A program made the translations under genes and the position numbers. Below are positions 30,065-37,519 of a stretch of DNA of 44,756 nt, piece after piece (position 1 is the first letter of the stretch; every line of letters begins with the position of its first letter). Below the pieces are notes generated by a model. That model saw only the letters and a list, made by a program, of their open reading frames with translations, ran no database searches and was not told where the DNA came from. This DNA is from Kiritimatiellia bacterium (GTDB taxonomy: Bacteria; Verrucomicrobiota; Kiritimatiellia; RFP12; JAAYLN01), in NCBI GenBank assembly GCA_017962605.1, contig JAGCUY010000065.1, positions 1 to 44,756 of the forward strand, written 5' to 3'.

Positions 30065-31260
30065 GCGAGGGCAAAAGAGACATGGCCAGGCGCGGGGCCG
30101 CGCTGCTGCGGGAGATATGGGCGGGCATGACAAGCGAGAAGTCCCGCCGCGCCTTTATGGCCTCGATATGGCCTCGGCTCGTTGAGAACCGCGTACCTGT
30201 TGTCGTTTCCCTGGCGCTGGCGACGGTGATCTACTACGGCATCCACGACCGCCCGACGGAGGAGTTCGTGCGCAATGTGGCCGTGAAAGTGCGCGGGGCA
30301 TCGGAAGGGAGCAGCATCGGCATCAATCCGCCCACTGTGCGCGTGGTATTCAAGGGCCTGCGGGAGGACATGCTCGCCCTTGACATGGCGCAGCCCATAA
30401 TCCTCGTGAACAACCCGGGCGACAAGGCGCTGGTCGGCGGCACTAACTCCGTGCCATTGAAGAAGCGCGATGTGCGGCTTCCCGCGCTCCGCGGCTTTGG
30501 CTCAGTCTCAGTAGTGCGCTTTGACCCCGACAATGTCACATTGGTCAAGGACGAGATCGCCAGCTTGGATTTTGACATCGAACCGCCAAAGCTGGAGGGA
30601 ACGCCGTCGCCCGGATACCGCGCGGAAATCATAAGCTATTCGCCAAAGCGCGCGGCGGTCACTGGCGGCGGGAGCCGCCTGAAAGGCTGGGACGCCCTTG
30701 GCCACAAGCTCCAGACTGCGCCGGTTTCCGTGGACGGCCTTGGCTTCGGCGAAGTCGTCCGTTTCGTCGAAATACTGCCCCCGACTGGGGAGGATGCGAT
30801 GGACGTGTCGCTGCCACCGGAGAAGGTCGAGGTCAAGGTGCGCGTTTTGGAGCAGAGAACCCCCATGCCGCTTGAAGGGGAAATCCCCGTGCGGCTCTCT
30901 TTCCCACAGGGATTCCCTTTCCCGAAGGGCGTTGTCGTGGAGCCGACGAGCGTCCGCGCAACGCTAGTCGGTGCCGAGGAACAGCTGCGCGATGTCTCGC
31001 CGGCGAACGTGGCAGTCTATGCGGAAGTCCCAGAGGGCGCCGTTCTCACGGCCACCAACGCGCTTGAGGTGGCGCTGGTGGCGCGTGTCCCGCAGGACAA
31101 GTCGATTTTGGAAATAACCCTTGCGCCGCCCAGGGTGACGCTGACGGCGGTGGAGCCGCTGGAGGAGCCTGAAAAGCCCGAAGCTCAAGAGCCGCCAGAA
31201 TCGCCGGCAGTGGAGTCTCGCGGCGACCCCGCCGCGCGGGAGGAGGATTCAACGCCATGA
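30061..31260 (+). CDS. YbbR-domain protein, CdaR-like regulator of CdaA
   Basis: 399 residues. A cytoplasmic N-terminus of about 45 residues, one membrane helix (VPVVVSLALATVIYYGI), then about three YbbR-type beta domains in the periplasm and a Pro/Glu-rich tail (EPLEEPEKPEAQEPP). The start overlaps cdaA by 4 bp. In Firmicutes the adjacent YbbR protein (CdaR) modulates CdaA activity; the same role is inferred here from gene order and topology. Repeats diverge strongly in this family, so homology is supported mainly by layout. Confidence 0.82.
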   Translation: MSEGKRDMARRGAALLREIWAGMTSEKSRRAFMASIWPRLVENRVPVVVSLALATVIYYGIHDRPTEEFVRNVAVKVRGASEGSSIGINPPTVRVVFKGLREDMLALDMAQPIILVNNPGDKALVGGTNSVPLKKRDVRLPALRGFGSVSVVRFDPDNVTLVKDEIASLDFDIEPPKLEGTPSPGYRAEIISYSPKRAAVTGGGSRLKGWDALGHKLQTAPVSVDGLGFGEVVRFVEILPPTGEDAMDVSLPPEKVEVKVRVLEQRTPMPLEGEIPVRLSFPQGFPFPKGVVVEPTSVRATLVGAEEQLRDVSPANVAVYAEVPEGAVLTATNALEVALVARVPQDKSILEITLAPPRVTLTAVEPLEEPEKPEAQEPPESPAVESRGDPAAREEDSTP

Positions 31261-31718
31261 AGTGCCCTAAATGCGGCGACATCTCAGACAAGGTTCTTGA
31301 CAGCCGGTCGGTCCATGACGGCAAGATCATCCGCCGTCGGCGCGAGTGCCTTGGGTGCGGGCATCGCTTCACCACCTTCGAGGAAATCATGCACGAGGAG
31401 CTGCGCGTCGTGAAGAGCGACGGGCGGCGAGAGGACTTCTCGCGGCAGAAAATCTACGATGGCATTCTCGCGGCGTGCCGCAAGCGCCCGGTGTCGTCCG
31501 GCCAAATCAACGCGCTCGTCGATGACGTCGTGGAAGACATCACGCGCCTTGACCTTACGGACGTGAAGACCTCCCTTATTGGCGAACTGGTCATGCGCCG
31601 CCTGGAAACTTTGGACAGCATCGCCTACATACGCTTTGCGTCGGTGTATCGTCGCTTCGCGGACGTGGGGCAGTTCAAGAGCACGATCGACGAGTTAAAG
31701 GAAGAGACGAAAGGGTAA
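31257..31718 (+). CDS. nrdR: Transcriptional repressor NrdR
   Basis: 153 residues, standard length. N-terminal zinc ribbon (MKCPKCG ... ECLGCGHRFTTFE: four cysteines at 3, 6, 31 and 34) and ATP-cone (VVKSDGRREDFSRQKIYDGILAACRKRPVS). Represses ribonucleotide reductase genes in response to ATP/dATP. The start overlaps the YbbR gene by 4 bp. No NrdR box was searched for. All conserved features are present. Confidence 0.97.
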   Translation: MKCPKCGDISDKVLDSRSVHDGKIIRRRRECLGCGHRFTTFEEIMHEELRVVKSDGRREDFSRQKIYDGILAACRKRPVSSGQINALVDDVVEDITRLDLTDVKTSLIGELVMRRLETLDSIAYIRFASVYRRFADVGQFKSTIDELKEETKG

Positions 31719-31730
31719 GAGTGTGAGCAG

Positions 31731-32618
31731 ATGAACCTTCCCGACTTGGACAAGGACCCGCGGCTGGCGCGGGCGGTGCGGCTGGCGCTGGAAGAGGACG
31801 TCGGCGACGGCGACGCTACAACTGAGGCATTCGTGCCGGCCGACGTGTGGGCCGAGGGGGAGATATTGACGCGCGAGGACTGCCGCGTCGCCGGCGTGGC
31901 AGTGGCGCGGGCTGTCTTCGATGCCGTATCGCCGGGTATGTCGTTCGAGGTGCTGGTGGCGGATGGCTGCGATGCGGCGGCGGGGCAGGGGATACTGCGC
32001 TTCGAGGGCCCTGCGCGGGCAATACTCACTGCTGAGCGCACCGCGCTGAATTTCATGCAGAGGATGTGCGGCATCGCGACGATGACGCGCTCCTTCACGA
32101 GCATGGTGGCCGACCTCGGGACTCTAATCCTGGACACGCGCAAGACGACGCCCGGGCTGCGCTTCCTTGAGAAATATGCGGTTTTGTGCGGCGGCGGGAC
32201 GAACCATCGCTTTGGATTGTTTGACCGCATCCTGATGAAAGACAACCACAGGGCGCTCTGGCGCGGCGCCGATGGCAGCCGCCTTGACCTTGCGGTAAAG
32301 GAGGCTCGGCGCCGCAGGCCCGATCTTCAAGTTGAAATCGAGGTGGAGACAATCGAGGAACTCGAATGCGCCCTGCGCGGCGGGCCAGACTGGATCATGC
32401 TTGACAACATGGATTGCGCGACGATGCGCCGCGCGGTGGCCATTGTCGCGGGGAAGGCGAAGCTGGAGGCGTCTGGCGGCATCACTGCCGCGAACCTGCG
32501 GACGGTCGCGGAAACAGGCGTCGATGCGGTTTCCCTGGGCTGTCTTACGCATTCCGTTCGTTCAATTGACCTCTCCCTTGAATGGCATTCCAATGACGCT
32601 GAAAAAAAGTTTTCTTGA
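31731..32618 (+). CDS. nadC: Nicotinate-nucleotide diphosphorylase (carboxylating)
   Basis: 295 residues, full length. Converts quinolinate and PRPP to nicotinate mononucleotide in NAD synthesis. Motifs: EEDVGDGDATTE, TALNFMQRMCGIAT, LDTRKTTPGLRFLEKYAVLCGGGTNHR (substrate arginines and lysine), ILMKDNH, VEVETIEEL, DWIMLDNM, EASGGI and GVDAVSLG. 12 bp after nrdR. The final codons (DAEKKFS) lie in an A-rich stretch, and the promoter of the exopolysaccharide operon overlaps the stop codon. Confidence 0.97.
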   Translation: MNLPDLDKDPRLARAVRLALEEDVGDGDATTEAFVPADVWAEGEILTREDCRVAGVAVARAVFDAVSPGMSFEVLVADGCDAAAGQGILRFEGPARAILTAERTALNFMQRMCGIATMTRSFTSMVADLGTLILDTRKTTPGLRFLEKYAVLCGGGTNHRFGLFDRILMKDNHRALWRGADGSRLDLAVKEARRRRPDLQVEIEVETIEELECALRGGPDWIMLDNMDCATMRRAVAIVAGKAKLEASGGITAANLRTVAETGVDAVSLGCLTHSVRSIDLSLEWHSNDAEKKFS

Positions 32619-32643
32619 AAAAAAAAACAAAGTCAGGTATAAT
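32615..32643 (+). promoter_or_regulatory. Strong promoter of the exopolysaccharide operon
   Basis: TTGAAA (32615-32620), exactly 17 bp including an A10 tract, then TATAAT (32638-32643). It overlaps the end of nadC and drives the gene at 32690. The A10 run is a candidate for length variation affecting promoter spacing. Confidence 0.8.
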
Positions 32644-32689
32644 TAGAGACTGTGATTTAGGCGAGAATTGAATTTTTGAATTGGTCGAA

Positions 32690-33781
32690 ATGACGATGAC
32701 TAGCTTTGACAGATTTCTCCAGATGCCGCTGCGCGGCGCATGGATGGTCGCCGCCGTGGCGCTTGCGGCGGCTTCGCTTGGTTTGCAGGGCTGCTCAACG
32801 TCCCGTGGCCGCACAGTCGATGCCGATGGCAGCGACTGGAATTCCGAAAGCTACGATGGCATGCTTCCGACACCGGAAGAGGGGCAGTCAGTGCATGAAG
32901 CCGCAGAGGCGGCTCGCGCGAGTCGCGAGACAACGGCGCAGACAAAAGGCATTGAGTCAATGCCGGTGGCGGCACCCGTGGCGCAGCCCGTTGAACCCGT
33001 GGCGCAGCCCGCAGCGCCAGAGCCTCCACCTGCGGCTCCGGTTGCGCCACCGCCAGCAGCACCCGTGGCGCAGCCTGCGGCGTCTGCAACTCCCGCAGAA
33101 GCGCTTGGGCTGACTGCCGCTGAGATGGCGGAGTTGTCTGCATTGTCCAATGGCGATGGCGAACAGCCTTCCTCACCGGCGAACGCACAGAATGCCGCGT
33201 CGGCGGGCAATGGTGTGGTTTTCACCGACGATGAGGAAATCTCCGAGGGCAACAGGTTCGACCCAATTATTGGCAGGGGGTATCGCCTCAAAGTCCTGGT
33301 GCGCGTTGGCGATCGCGACGAGGTGGGCCCCCTTGAGGTTATGGTCAGCGAGAAGGGCGAAATTTCTCTGCCGCTCGCTGGACGCGTCATGTGCGAGGGG
33401 CTGACCATCAATGGCCTGCACAGTCGCCTTTCAGGCATCTACTCTGAATATTTCACCGATCCTGATGTTGACGTTCACTTCGCATACAGCGATGACGGCA
33501 TTTCTCCGTACGGGCAAGTCCTCGTCCAAGGGCGCGTCCATCGCGAGGGATGGGTGAACATCCCGCCCACTCGCAACCTGCGGCTGAGCCACGCCATCCA
33601 GCGTTGCGGCGGCTTCGCTTCAAGTGCTCTTCGTAGAAAAGTTTTTGTTCTACGAAGAAAAGATGGAAAAATTGAGCGTCATGTGATAGACTTTAAAGCG
33701 ATAGGTAAAAACGGCGAACTTGAAAACGACATTCTTCTAGAGCCAAATGATGTCATCTTCGTGGATGAATCCAACTTCTAG
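32690..33781 (+). CDS. Wza-like polysaccharide export lipoprotein
   Basis: 363 residues from ATG 32690; ATG 32696 is also possible and there is no strong Shine-Dalgarno site. The N-terminal signal ends in the lipobox LQGC (residues about 33-36), so the mature protein is lipid-anchored. Residues about 80-150 are a Pro/Ala-rich linker (VAPPPAAPVAQPA). From about 185 the Poly_export domain (YRLKVLVRVGDRDEVGPLEVMVSEKGEISLPLAGRVMCEGLT) and one SLBB domain (GQVLVQGRVHREGWVNIPP) follow. It should form the outer-membrane export channel with the co-polymerase at 37520. The last ~180 bp are AT-richer than the rest and contain an inverted repeat. Confidence 0.88.
   Translation: MTMTSFDRFLQMPLRGAWMVAAVALAAASLGLQGCSTSRGRTVDADGSDWNSESYDGMLPTPEEGQSVHEAAEAARASRETTAQTKGIESMPVAAPVAQPVEPVAQPAAPEPPPAAPVAPPPAAPVAQPAASATPAEALGLTAAEMAELSALSNGDGEQPSSPANAQNAASAGNGVVFTDDEEISEGNRFDPIIGRGYRLKVLVRVGDRDEVGPLEVMVSEKGEISLPLAGRVMCEGLTINGLHSRLSGIYSEYFTDPDVDVHFAYSDDGISPYGQVLVQGRVHREGWVNIPPTRNLRLSHAIQRCGGFASSALRRKVFVLRRKDGKIERHVIDFKAIGKNGELENDILLEPNDVIFVDESNF
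33628..33658. repeat. Perfect 11-bp inverted repeat inside the Wza-like gene
   Basis: Arms TCTTCGTAGAA and TTCTACGAAGA separated by a 9-nt loop (aagtttttg). They encode LRRKVFVLRRK, so the hairpin also yields a repeated LRRK peptide. It uses AGA and CGA codons uncommon in neighbouring genes. Confidence 0.75.
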
Positions 33782-33851
33782 CAGCCAAGCCTTTTGTTTT
33801 TTCAACTCACCCAATTCACCATAACCACCCCTAACCAAGGAAGGATAAATA

Positions 33852-34664
33852 ATGAAAACCGTAAAGACCATTGTCGCGGCTGCCCTAGCCGCAAGCTGCG
33901 CTTTCGCGCAGAGCGACAACGCAACTGTGACCCAGGCTGCGTCTAATCCCTCGACCATCCACAACGCGGTGGCCGAATTAAGCGGCGTCACAATCCAGGC
34001 GTTCGCAGCCGAGGTAATCGATGCGATTGCCGCGAAGCCCCAGAATCCGGTGGCAAAGGTCTTCGACCTCGTTTCGGCGGCCTCTAACTTCCTCGCCGAA
34101 TCCGATGAGAGCAACCTCGCCGACGTCATTGTGGCGATGATTTCCAATGTTCCGTTCGAAGCTCTGCCCGAATGGACGACGTTGATGCTTGAGTCTGTCC
34201 AGAACACCACCCGTGACATTGAGGAGACTGCCTACAACAAGCTCGTTTCCGATGTCGTCGAGAAGATTGGCGAACTTGACGGCTACGAAGAGCAGGACAA
34301 GGTCGTCGTTACGGCTTTTGCAATAAAGCTGCTCTTCCGCGGCAAGGAAGGCGATTTGGACGACTACATGGACATGGCGCTTGCCGCAGTTCCCGCTTCT
34401 TATCGGAATCAGGTTCAGGGCGCAGCCAGCGACGTCATGAGCGGCGACTACTCAAGCGTCCTCACGGGCGTTGACATCATCGAAATCCCGACTGCTGGAG
34501 ATAGCGGCACTGGCGGTACTACCCCTGGTGGTACAACTGGTGGCGAAGAGGGCTTTGAAGGCACGGAAGACGGCGACAGCCTCGTCGTGAAGACGCCCGA
34601 AGATGAGCAGGAGAAAGAGCAGGAGAAGCCGCCGGTTTCACCGCCCTACAGCGGACAGTTCTAA
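33852..34664 (+). CDS. Secreted protein of unknown function in the exopolysaccharide operon
   Basis: 270 residues, not recognised. Signal peptide MKTVKTIVAAALAASCAFA, AAGGA before the ATG. Residues about 30-200 are predicted helical (AVAELSGVTIQAFAAEVIDAIAA, LADVIVAMISNVP), with no cysteine after the signal peptide. The C-terminus is a disordered Gly/Thr/Glu-rich tail (TGGTTPGGTTGGEEGFEG, EDEQEKEQEKPPV). Its place between the Wza-like and barrel genes suggests a periplasmic or surface accessory of export, but nothing in the sequence proves it. Confidence 0.75.
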   Translation: MKTVKTIVAAALAASCAFAQSDNATVTQAASNPSTIHNAVAELSGVTIQAFAAEVIDAIAAKPQNPVAKVFDLVSAASNFLAESDESNLADVIVAMISNVPFEALPEWTTLMLESVQNTTRDIEETAYNKLVSDVVEKIGELDGYEEQDKVVVTAFAIKLLFRGKEGDLDDYMDMALAAVPASYRNQVQGAASDVMSGDYSSVLTGVDIIEIPTAGDSGTGGTTPGGTTGGEEGFEGTEDGDSLVVKTPEDEQEKEQEKPPVSPPYSGQF

Positions 34665-34709
34665 TTCCAAACCACACACTTTTCACAAATAATTAAGGAG
34701 AAAAAGACA

Positions 34710-35996
34710 ATGCGCTTTTCCACACTTGCTGTTGCCTCCGCTTTTGCGGCATCCATCGTCATACCTACGACCGCTGCGGCATACGACGCGGCTGCCGGTT
34801 ATTGGGTCGGCGGAACGCTGAACCTCTCGCCCTTCTTCAATGTCTCCTACGAGCGCGACGACAACCCGAACTCCATGCGCAAATACACCAAGGACGCGGC
34901 TCGTCGCAATGGCATGGAGAAGCAGACTGACACGGCGGACATTCTGGTTCTCAAGGGCGGGCTGAATTTCCTGATGCCTGGCAACAACTGGCGTCTGGAC
35001 GGTCGCACCTTCGTTGACCACGAGAGGGCTTCCGGCGCGGATGTCGATGACCGCACCGACTACTTCGAAGCCTTGACGCTCAAGGGCTGGACCGATGGCG
35101 GGACAACCTGGTTCCTCTCGGAAAACTACCAGGACATCCGCTACGACGACGAGTTTGAGCTCTCGCAGGATGACCGCAAAGTCCTTACTCTTTCCGGCGG
35201 CGGCGACATGGCCGTCACCGAGAAGAGCAAGATCACCGTCGGCGCCGGATATACAGATTATAACTATGACGACAAGACCAACTACGACTATTCCTGCATT
35301 CATGGCCGCCTGGGTTTCGCGCATGTGCTGACTGAAAAGACGGACTGGACATTCAGCACCCTCTACCGTAACTACGACAAGGACGGCTACGACAGCAATG
35401 CCTGGAGCATCGATGGCAGGATTGGTCTCCGCACGCGCTCTACCGACAAGTTGACCTTTGACACCTCAATCGGTGTTGAACACTATCGTGACTATGAGTA
35501 CAGCATGTATGACGCCGATGGCAAATATCTGGGCAAGAAGAGCAAGGGCGACGACGAGGACAGCTTCGTTTACAGCATCGCCGGCAACTGGAAGATGGCG
35601 CAGCGCCTCTCCCTCCGCGTGAGCGGCAATGCCGAATACGAGCCCTCCCAGGATGTTAATGACAACTCGCTCCTTGAGGAGACCATCTCGGCGACGCTCA
35701 CCTATACGCCTGGCGACCACTGGAAAATCTCCGGCGGCATAGCCTACGAGCGCGACGAATACAACCGCAAGGTTGTGGCGAAGATGGATCAGACAACCAA
35801 CCCCTTCACCTCGGTTGAGCGCGGCGGCAAGGACAGGAAAGACGACGAGATGCGTTACTACGCAAATGTTTCCTACTCTCTCACCCGCTACTGCTCGCTT
35901 TTCGTGAACTGGCGCTACACAGATGTGAATTCCTCGATTGATGGTTACGACTACAGCCGCAACCGCTATGGCGCCGGTATTTCGCTGAAGTACTAG
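34710..35996 (+). CDS. Outer-membrane beta-barrel protein of the exopolysaccharide operon
   Basis: 428 residues. Signal peptide ending TTAAAYDAA, strong AAGGAG upstream. Mature part consists of alternating hydrophobic/polar strands with aromatic girdles (WRLDGRTFVDHERA, YRNYDKDGYDSNAW, YYANVSYSLTRYCSLFVNWRYTDVNSS) and a terminal GISLKY, the aromatic end expected of outer-membrane barrels. Similar to BBP2-type barrels found in exopolysaccharide loci of proteobacteria and PVC bacteria. Likely outer-membrane exit or secretin-like partner for the polymer. Confidence 0.83.
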   Translation: MRFSTLAVASAFAASIVIPTTAAAYDAAAGYWVGGTLNLSPFFNVSYERDDNPNSMRKYTKDAARRNGMEKQTDTADILVLKGGLNFLMPGNNWRLDGRTFVDHERASGADVDDRTDYFEALTLKGWTDGGTTWFLSENYQDIRYDDEFELSQDDRKVLTLSGGGDMAVTEKSKITVGAGYTDYNYDDKTNYDYSCIHGRLGFAHVLTEKTDWTFSTLYRNYDKDGYDSNAWSIDGRIGLRTRSTDKLTFDTSIGVEHYRDYEYSMYDADGKYLGKKSKGDDEDSFVYSIAGNWKMAQRLSLRVSGNAEYEPSQDVNDNSLLEETISATLTYTPGDHWKISGGIAYERDEYNRKVVAKMDQTTNPFTSVERGGKDRKDDEMRYYANVSYSLTRYCSLFVNWRYTDVNSSIDGYDYSRNRYGAGISLKY

Positions 35997-35997
35997 G

Positions 35998-37515
35998 ATG
36001 CGTTCCTTCCTTCTTTCAAAAATCATAGTCCCGCTGCACCTTGCGATTATCGCCGCCTTTCTGGCGTGGGTGCAGCCGGGACCAGAAAATGTGGCATCCT
36101 ACCTGCCAATCGCCTTTTTGGCGCTTGGCTTTGTGGCTATGATGCTACTTTTCCCCGCAGCTCGTGAGGGAGAGGGCGTAGAAGACGCGCGCTACAGGGC
36201 GCTTTGCTCGATTAAGCGCGACTACTTCTTCGTATTTGCCATTTTGGCAGTGGCGTTCGTCCTCATTCAAACTCTTAATGGCCCGCGGGATTTGATTTAT
36301 GTGCGCGCGCGGCGCACATGGGAGTACACTTCTGGGATTTTCAAGGGATTCCCATCCTGCCTTGACATGCTTCTGTCGATTCAGGCCCTTTTCACCATTA
36401 TAGTTGTGGCCCCCGCTGTCTTGGCCATTCGTGATTCCCTTGGAAAGAAGGGGAGGCGTTTGTCGATTGAGTTCCTTTTAGGGGTCGCAACGCTTCTGGG
36501 GCTATACGGGCTATACTCGTATGCCGAGACCCCGTCGACCAATACAGTGGGAATCAGGCTTCCTCCACCTCCATCTTTCGCTACCTTCGCAACAAGGACG
36601 GAAGCTGGCGCCTACTTCTTGATGAACGCCTGCGCCGCTTTCGGATATCTCTTTATGGCGATGGCCGACGACGATGGGGAAGGCGAGGGAAAATGGCACA
36701 TCCGCTTTCTTTTCCTGTCCTTCCTCGTGAGTCTGGTTTCTACGCTCTTTTCGCTATCATGCCTTTCAATATCCGTTTTGGCCGTTGCGCTTGTCATCCT
36801 CGCCGCCTATACGATTGTGTATGTCGTGAAGGCATCGCTTGGCGAACTGAGCATTGTCACCCTTGCGGCGATAGTCATAATTGGCGCAGTGGCCGGATTC
36901 CTCCATTTCATTGCCTATCCTGAAAACCGTCTCCATGACTGCACCGAGAAAATTTTCAATGGACCATGGCAGACCAAGGAGGAAGTCGCCGAGCGCACGG
37001 CAATGACGGACGCCGCTTGGCAAATGTTCAAAGACAACTCCATTGGCGGCGTAGGCACCTCTTGCTACGGTCTTGAAAAAGGTTTTCCAAAATACATGCG
37101 CAAGGAGAACTGGTCCGCAGTAAAAGATCCAGACTCCCGCCATTGGCGTTGCGGCAACGACTTCGCCCAGGGACTTGCTGAAAGAGGCTCCGTAGGCACG
37201 ATTCTCTTCCTTGCCCCCTTCGTGGTTATGCTGGTGACTTCTATTGTCCGTATTATTACCCTCGTGCGCTATGGAACCAAATACAAACAGGGTTTTAAAT
37301 CGACCTCTGCAAGCGAGGCTGACCGCATAGGCTTATATGACATCATGACTCCAGACGCGCTTGGTCTTTTCTTTGCAGCCGGTTGCGCGACAGGGCTTTC
37401 GTTTTTTGTCCCGGTATTCGGGAGCCAGTTGAACATCTTGACTTGGGCCGTGTTCCTTGCGGTGGCAAGCATGTCCCTGCCCAAGCCGAATAAGTCGAAG
37501 AGATCAAGGCGGTAG
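35998..37515 (+). CDS. O-antigen ligase/polymerase-like membrane protein (Wzy/WaaL family)
   Basis: 505 residues with about 11 predicted membrane helices. A large periplasmic loop (residues about 310-390) carries the Wzy_C-type features GVGTSCYGLEKGFPKYM and HWRCGNDFAQGLAERGSVGTILFLA. Such proteins polymerise or ligate lipid-linked oligosaccharide repeats at the periplasmic face. The start follows the barrel-gene stop by one base and ends 4 bp before the Wzc-like start. No glycosyltransferase or flippase gene accompanies it here. Confidence 0.87.
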   Translation: MRSFLLSKIIVPLHLAIIAAFLAWVQPGPENVASYLPIAFLALGFVAMMLLFPAAREGEGVEDARYRALCSIKRDYFFVFAILAVAFVLIQTLNGPRDLIYVRARRTWEYTSGIFKGFPSCLDMLLSIQALFTIIVVAPAVLAIRDSLGKKGRRLSIEFLLGVATLLGLYGLYSYAETPSTNTVGIRLPPPPSFATFATRTEAGAYFLMNACAAFGYLFMAMADDDGEGEGKWHIRFLFLSFLVSLVSTLFSLSCLSISVLAVALVILAAYTIVYVVKASLGELSIVTLAAIVIIGAVAGFLHFIAYPENRLHDCTEKIFNGPWQTKEEVAERTAMTDAAWQMFKDNSIGGVGTSCYGLEKGFPKYMRKENWSAVKDPDSRHWRCGNDFAQGLAERGSVGTILFLAPFVVMLVTSIVRIITLVRYGTKYKQGFKSTSASEADRIGLYDIMTPDALGLFFAAGCATGLSFFVPVFGSQLNILTWAVFLAVASMSLPKPNKSKRSRR

Positions 37516-37519
37516 GCAA

